Positions 59,113 to 64,000 of a stretch of 64,000 bases of DNA are shown here, piece by piece. The notes beneath the pieces were generated by a model. It was given only the letters and a program-made list of their open reading frames with translations, ran no database searches and was not told the DNA's origin. The DNA is from Cokeromyces recurvatus. Its lineage: Eukaryota; Mucoromycota; Mucoromycetes; Mucorales; Mucoraceae. A program made the position numbers and the translations under genes. Every line of letters begins with the position of its first letter. Position 1 is the stretch's first letter. The stretch spans positions 310,001 through 374,000 of the forward strand of contig NW_026251392.1 of the NCBI RefSeq assembly GCF_025118155.1. The letters run 5' to 3'.

Positions 59113-59962
59113 TATTCGCGAGATGAAAAAGGAAGAAGCTTTGATTGTATACTGATTCACCCTTTTTGATACATTACAACTTCCACACACTCTCTCCTAT
59201 CTCTGTCTCTCATACACTCCTTCCACTCCGGGCAATATGTTTGAATCTCCGCATGCTTTTTTCTTTCATTTGTTTATTTTTTTTTTATTTTATTTTTTCG
59301 GCACAGTAACTGCTGTGTTTTAGATATATTCATTTAATAAAAAAAAAATGTCTTTCGTAAATTTGATCTAATAACTCATTAAATTGTTAGTTTTATTAAC
59401 AAACATACCAATTCCTTTCATATAATGAGTAACTGATATATTTATTAAACTTTGAGGATCAAACAATACAATTGATATAGTTTACACTTTAAGCATTTAT
59501 ATTGCATTATTTGTAAGAAATAAAATAAAATAAAATGAAAAGAAAACAAGTGAAAATGGACTATTTACATTTGTAATAAAATTCCATGCATTATCATGAT
59601 TTAAAGATTATCTGATCATTCTCTATAAGATACTGTTAACGTTCAGAAATCAAAAAAAAATTGTTAGTCCTTTTAGACAGTAGGATAAAGAGTAGAGATG
59701 ATAAACATTCTTTAGTATTACAGGTATATTGTAAAGAATATCTTGCACTAACACACACATAAAAGAGAATCTTTATATATGCAAATATATATGTATATGT
59801 ATACATATCTTATTATTAAATAAATATCAACAAACAAAGAGATATCCAGAATATACAACTACTATTCACTTTCAATACTTATAGATAGCTCTAATCGTAG
59901 TAGTATGTCATAGAGCAGTATTATAAATGCTTCCAAAGTTAGGATGCATATTAATACATGTA

Positions 59963-60018
<56 letters not shown>

Positions 60019-60581
60019 GGGAGGGGAGATGCACTAGTAAATCCTTGATAAACTAGGATACTTTCTTTCCCTTATAGAAATCTTCATCTTTTATTACTTC
60101 TATTATAATATGCATGACGTAGTTTGATGTATTCATTATTCTGGTAACAAAATATATTATTTTGAACATACTAACAAAATGAACTTAATCTTAACGTCGA
60201 GAATAGCTATAATAAGTTTTTACATGAATTCAAGTAATATATGTAAATGTAATTTATGAATAACTCTGTTATAAATACACAGTTTTAAAGATAAACTTTG
60301 GGAGTGACATGCTTGCATGAAGACTCTATTAATCGATACTTTTAAAATGAAAGGATTATCATAGTGCAGTCATCTTATAAAAGAGGGAAAGGTAGTTGTA
60401 CAACTAAATTTACATGATGCATGTCTATCTTTTTTTTTTTCTTTTAGGAGAAATAATGCGCAAGAAGCATACACACACGTACGCGCATATAGATATAAAC
60501 CTTACTTTTTTTTTTTTCCTTCTTTTTCTTTTATTTTCTTGAATAATATCAGCAAAATAAATATTCATATTTTATGCAACT
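59113..60581. other. 1.5-kb gene-free divergent region
   Basis: Upstream of RACK1 (minus) and of the small secreted protein gene (plus). A-run of about 49 at 59966-60014 followed by a G-rich patch. No further gene. Confidence 0.6.
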
Positions 60582-60830
60582 ATGCAATTCAAATACTTAT
60601 CTTTAACTTGTATTGCTTGTCTCCTTTCTTTGGCCTCTGCTGCTCCTGCAAACCCAAATGAACAGACTCAAGCTACCAATCCTGAAGCAGATTTTAATGC
60701 TAAAGTAGAACAGATCAAGGCTAACCCAGAAGTCCAACATACTTTAAATTTCTTGATTGAACAAATTGCTGCCCAATTAAATAATCCTGAAGCCTTTAGT
60801 CAGTCTGTTACTACTGGACAAAGTCAGTAA
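60582..60830 (+). CDS. Small secreted protein, unknown function
   Basis: A single exon of 82 residues. The first 20 residues form a good signal peptide (MQFKYLSLTCIACLLSLASA, cleavage after ASA). The mature part is ~62 residues, Gln/Asn/Ala-rich with no Cys, and predicted mainly helical (ADFNAKVEQIKANPEVQHTL and FLIEQIAAQLNN). The absence of Cys sets it apart from typical disulfide-rich effectors. I recognise no family. It has its own pyrimidine-rich upstream region and clear flanking AT-rich DNA. Confidence 0.7.
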   Translation: MQFKYLSLTCIACLLSLASAAPANPNEQTQATNPEADFNAKVEQIKANPEVQHTLNFLIEQIAAQLNNPEAFSQSVTTGQSQ

Positions 60831-61069
60831 TTATAATGATTGTTTGTTAATTTATATATACATGTATATGTATAAAAAAAAATAAAAAAAAAATAAAAAT
60901 TTGGTTGTCGAAATAGCCCTTTGATTATATAAATCAAATATGCATTTTAAATTTACTTTTTATTGCTTGAAATATAAATTAAGCGGTAACTTAAACACCA
61001 CACACACACAAAAAAAAAGAAGGGTCCATTTTTTTTTTTTTTTTTTTTTTTGTAAGCAATTTATATAAA

Positions 61070-62868
61070 ATGGCTACAATTGCACCACCTCTTCACAGAG
61101 GCATGGTAAAACTTGAGCGATCAGCTTTTAACAAAGTCGTCGAAATGCTAGCAATCAAAGTACCTACTAAAAAAGTGGGTGTTGTTATGAAGGACTTTTC
61201 AAAGTAAAAAAAAAAAAAAAGAAAAAAAAAAAGAAAAGAAACTTTATAATTTATATAATTACTTATTTTTTTTTTAGAGATCTTTTTAATCAGCCTAGAC
61301 TTCGAAATGTCGAGCCTGATCCAGAATCAAAAGATTCAAAATTAGTTTTATTAAGACTAGATTTGGAATCGATTGGTAAATTTAACAAACAATGTGACAG
61401 CTTCATGTTCATTTTTTTTTTTTTTCGTATTAGGTGATCTATCACAAGATAAATTAGATGAAATTAGAAAAAACGGCTTTGAAGTTGTTAAGCATCATAT
61501 TGAATTAGATTACGATTATTGGACTACAGGTAAATAAATATTAATGATAAAAAAAAAGGAATTGTACTAATTTTTTTTTTCCTTTTTCTTTAGAACAAAT
61601 TTTGCATGCTGTCATACCAGAGAATTTAACTGATGTTCCTTCTTCCTTTACACAAATTGGACATATCGGTAAGACTATTAAAACATATTAAAGTTGAATA
61701 CAATTAACTCAATAATAATATTGGTGTATAGCCCATATGAATTTGCGTGAAGCGTATTATCCATGGAAGCATTTGATCGGACAAGTTATTTTAGATGTAA
61801 GATAACAAAGCTGTAAATTCCTTCATAATTACTTATTTTTATACATGTACAGAAAAATAAGAATATAACAACAGTTGTTAACAAGACAGATAATATTGAT
61901 ACGACCTTTAGATTCTTTAAAATGGAAGTCTTGGCTGGAGAGGATAATATGATAGCAGAAGTGGTAAATATAGAATAGAATAGAATAGAATAGAATTTTT
62001 TTTAAAATGTTTTATTAGAGAGAGAATGGATGTAGATTTAAATTTGATTTCTCTAAAGTCTATTGGAACTCAAGATTACATACTGAACATGAACGTTTAA
62101 TTGAATTATTTCAACCTAAAGAATATATTTGTGACGTATTTGCTGGTGTAGGTCCATTTGCTTTACCTGCCGCTAAAAAGGGATCTATCGTTTATGCAAA
62201 TGATCTTAATCCAAATTCATATGAATGGATGAAGACGAACATTAAAGCTAATAAGATTACTTCAGGAATTTACCCCTATAATTTAGATGGTAGAGCCTTT
62301 ATTCGACAAGCAGTAAAAGACTTGCAAGCATTAGATACATCAAAATGGAAGACATTTGATCACTTTGTTATGAATCTTCCTGCTACAGCAATTGAATTCT
62401 TGGACACTTTTCGAGGATTATATCATGATAAAAAGGAATTGTTTGATAATACAGAAAATGCAAAATTACCTATGATTCATTGTCATTGTTTTACAAGAAG
62501 TTCTAATGCTACAGAAGACATTTTAGAAGTGAGTGTATATAAAAGTATAAGAAGAAGAATAACCGTATTTTAATTTTTATTAGAGAGTGAGTCAAGCAAT
62601 GAAAGGAAGTCGACCTGATCCATTAAAGACTACACTTCATTGGGTTAGAAATGTAGCACCAAAGAAAGATATGTATTGTATTTCATTTCCCTTAAGTTCA
62701 GAGATAGCATTTGCATCCCCAACAACTATAAACAAGTAAGTTTTTTTTTTGTTTATGTAAATCTTATAGAGTGATGATTAATGACAATAGTTCATTTTTT
62801 TAAGCGATAAACGTGAATTAGAAGAAGATCAAGAACAAGATAAAATAATAAAAAGAAACAAAATGTAG
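61070..62868 (+). CDS. TRM5: tRNA (guanine37-N1)-methyltransferase (TRM5)
   Basis: Trm5 makes m1G37 next to the anticodon, preventing +1 frameshifts, in cytosol and mitochondria. Nine exons (61070-61203, 61278-61375, 61434-61529, 61594-61668, 61732-61796, 61853-61963, 62019-62528, 62584-62735, 62805-62868) give 434 residues. Family features: PPLHRGMVKLERSAFNK at the start, IGHIAHMNLREAYYPWKHLI, the VYWNSRLHTEHERL helix, SAM-binding DVFAGVGPFALPA and the ANDLNPNSYEW strand, and the catalytic-region NLPA in HFVMNLPATA. The C-terminus is charged. No obvious mitochondrial leader precedes the start. The stop lies 9 bases from the stop of the convergent methyltransferase gene. Confidence 0.95.
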
Positions 62869-62877
62869 AATACAAGT

Positions 62878-63803
62878 TTATTTTTTCTTCCAAATAGCAA
62901 TCTTTTCTTTACCAAGTCTTTCAGGATGACCAACAGCATCCTTTATATAAAGCAGATCAAAATTAGCAGATAATAAATCTTTATAACTATACACGTTGCC
63001 ATTAGTTTATCTCGTTTTTTTTTCCTGAATTAAACTTACATTTCTTCATCTAAAGCAAAAGGAGGTCCACCTTCACGTCCATCAATAGGGAACATTAATG
63101 TAATCAGGATACCTTCTTTAGCAATAATATCATTGTATTTTTTAGCCCATTTAGGTCGCATATAAGGCTCCATAGCACATAGAAATCTAAGATAAAGAAC
63201 ATGTTCAATTCTATATACTATATTACGTATGAACTTTATTTACGTGTAATCATAGGCAATATTATATCCTCCTTTAGGTGCTTCAAATTCATAAAAATTA
63301 GCACAAATAAAATCATAATTATTTTCCTTTGCATTTGGATGATTCTATTCAAGTAGAAGATATAAGTTACACATACTTGTGTGTATGTTTGTATGTATGT
63401 ACCTCGTATAATTTATCAACACAAGTCTGACTTATATCCATGCCAGTCATATGCCTATCCTTTGTAGCTAAAAATACAACATCATAACCTAATATAAAAA
63501 TGTGAATTTATATTTTCTTTCTTTGAAAAAAAAAAAAAAGAAAAGACTTTATATAATTTACCTGACCCACAGCCTGGAACTAATCCCTTTCCTGACTCTG
63601 GAATAAGTGATTTTGTTTCTTCATTTTCAAATAAAGAAACAAGAGCAGGACTTGGTTTCCCCACATCCCATAGTGTATCTCCTGTTTGCCATTTATTATC
63701 CCAATCTATGGTGTACATAAGTTATTTAGAATCCATGTTCTATTGCTGTCTTTTTTTTTTTTATCTTCTTACCTATGCCTTGTTTAAAATTATCTCCTGT
63801 CAT
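62878..63803 (-). CDS. TPMT-like (thiol/halide) SAM methyltransferase
   Basis: Six exons (63803-63773, 63705-63562, 63488-63403, 63344-63244, 63186-63040, 62986-62878) give 205 residues. Family features: WQTGDTLWDVGKPSPAL near the start, motif I GLVPGCGSGYDVVFLA, the TGMDIS strand end, YDFICANFYEFEAP, YDYTFLCAMEPYMRPKWA and LITLMFPIDGREGGPPFAL. These match the TPMT superfamily branch of plant/fungal thiol methyltransferases (HOL-type), which methylate halides or thiols. The spliced start MTGDNFKQGIDWDNKW is preferred to the simple open frame starting MYTIDW, because it uses a proper acceptor and extends to an upstream ATG. Confidence 0.87.
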
Positions 63804-63923
63804 ATCTCAATACTTTAGGAAAAAAAAAGTAAAGAAAAAGAAATGAATTAATAATCATCATTTTTATATGACGACAATTTTTTTTTCTTTTTCTTTTTTT
63901 TTTTACACTCAAATTAATTATGC

Positions 63924-64000
63924 ATGAAGAGGACAGGAACAGTAACGGTTGTTACAGCAACAGTTCTAATTGAGAATAATTTATCACATCTTGAAACAAA
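63924..64000 (+). CDS. Start of a possible gene, cut by the window end
   Basis: An ATG at 63924 opens a frame reading MKRTGTVTVVTATVLIENN that stays open to the window end. It is divergent from the TPMT-like gene with about 120 bases between starts. Too short to assign; a shorter competing ATG at 63921 in another frame hits a stop within 18 codons. Confidence 0.3.
   Translation, partial: MKRTGTVTVVTATVLIENNLSHLET

Overview
The window looks like a chromosome segment from an early-diverging fungus, most likely Mucoromycota/Mucorales. Supporting signs are a very AT-rich background with many long A/T homopolymers, dense GT-AG introns of about 50-90 bases, and a gene set that is clearly fungal (SHR3, ERT1/AcuK, IML2, GT62 mannosyltransferase, ArAE_2 exporter, UreF). 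I rebuilt 24 protein genes by hand from splice signals and reading-frame continuity. All exon joins given are my models, not transcript data.

Layout. 1-5.8 kb is gene-poor: a frameshifted acetyltransferase fragment, a probable Pol III RNA gene that may be RNase P/MRP RNA, a decayed Tc1/IS630-type transposase and low-complexity DNA. 5.8-15.3 kb holds PEX3, a GT62 Golgi mannosyltransferase, a tandem AAA ATPase with a degenerate first domain, a 4F5/SERF small protein and mitochondrial ribosomal protein L10. 17.4-24.5 kb is a transport block: an AVT3-like vacuolar amino-acid exporter, an SHR3-type ER chaperone for permeases and an ArAE_2 membrane exporter. 24.5-33.7 kb holds an acetyltransferase, the urease accessory protein UreF, HIS1 (first step of histidine synthesis), another transposase remnant, a mitochondrial carrier and an ERT1/AcuK-like gluconeogenesis regulator. 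33.7-37 kb is nearly empty apart from a tRNA-Leu(UAG).

37-51.5 kb holds a mucin-like membrane protein, ribosomal proteins L15 and L17, an IML2/TTC39 protein, a WD40 protein and a methyltransferase. 52.3-55.4 kb is an intronless 1025-residue protein with an active-looking DEDDy exonuclease domain and a second, apparently dead copy. 55.4-57.9 kb lacks protein genes but contains a ~0.9 kb island with several near-perfect hairpins, two of which use G-U pairs only when read on the + strand. 57.9-64 kb holds RACK1/ASC1, a small secreted protein, TRM5, a TPMT-like methyltransferase and the start of one more gene.

There is no obvious operon-like system. Themes are protein synthesis (uL10m, eL15, uL22, RACK1, TRM5, tRNA-Leu, a possible RNase P RNA) and amino-acid handling (AVT3, SHR3, HIS1). 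The best candidates for something undescribed are the two structured RNA loci and the unusual domain variants.
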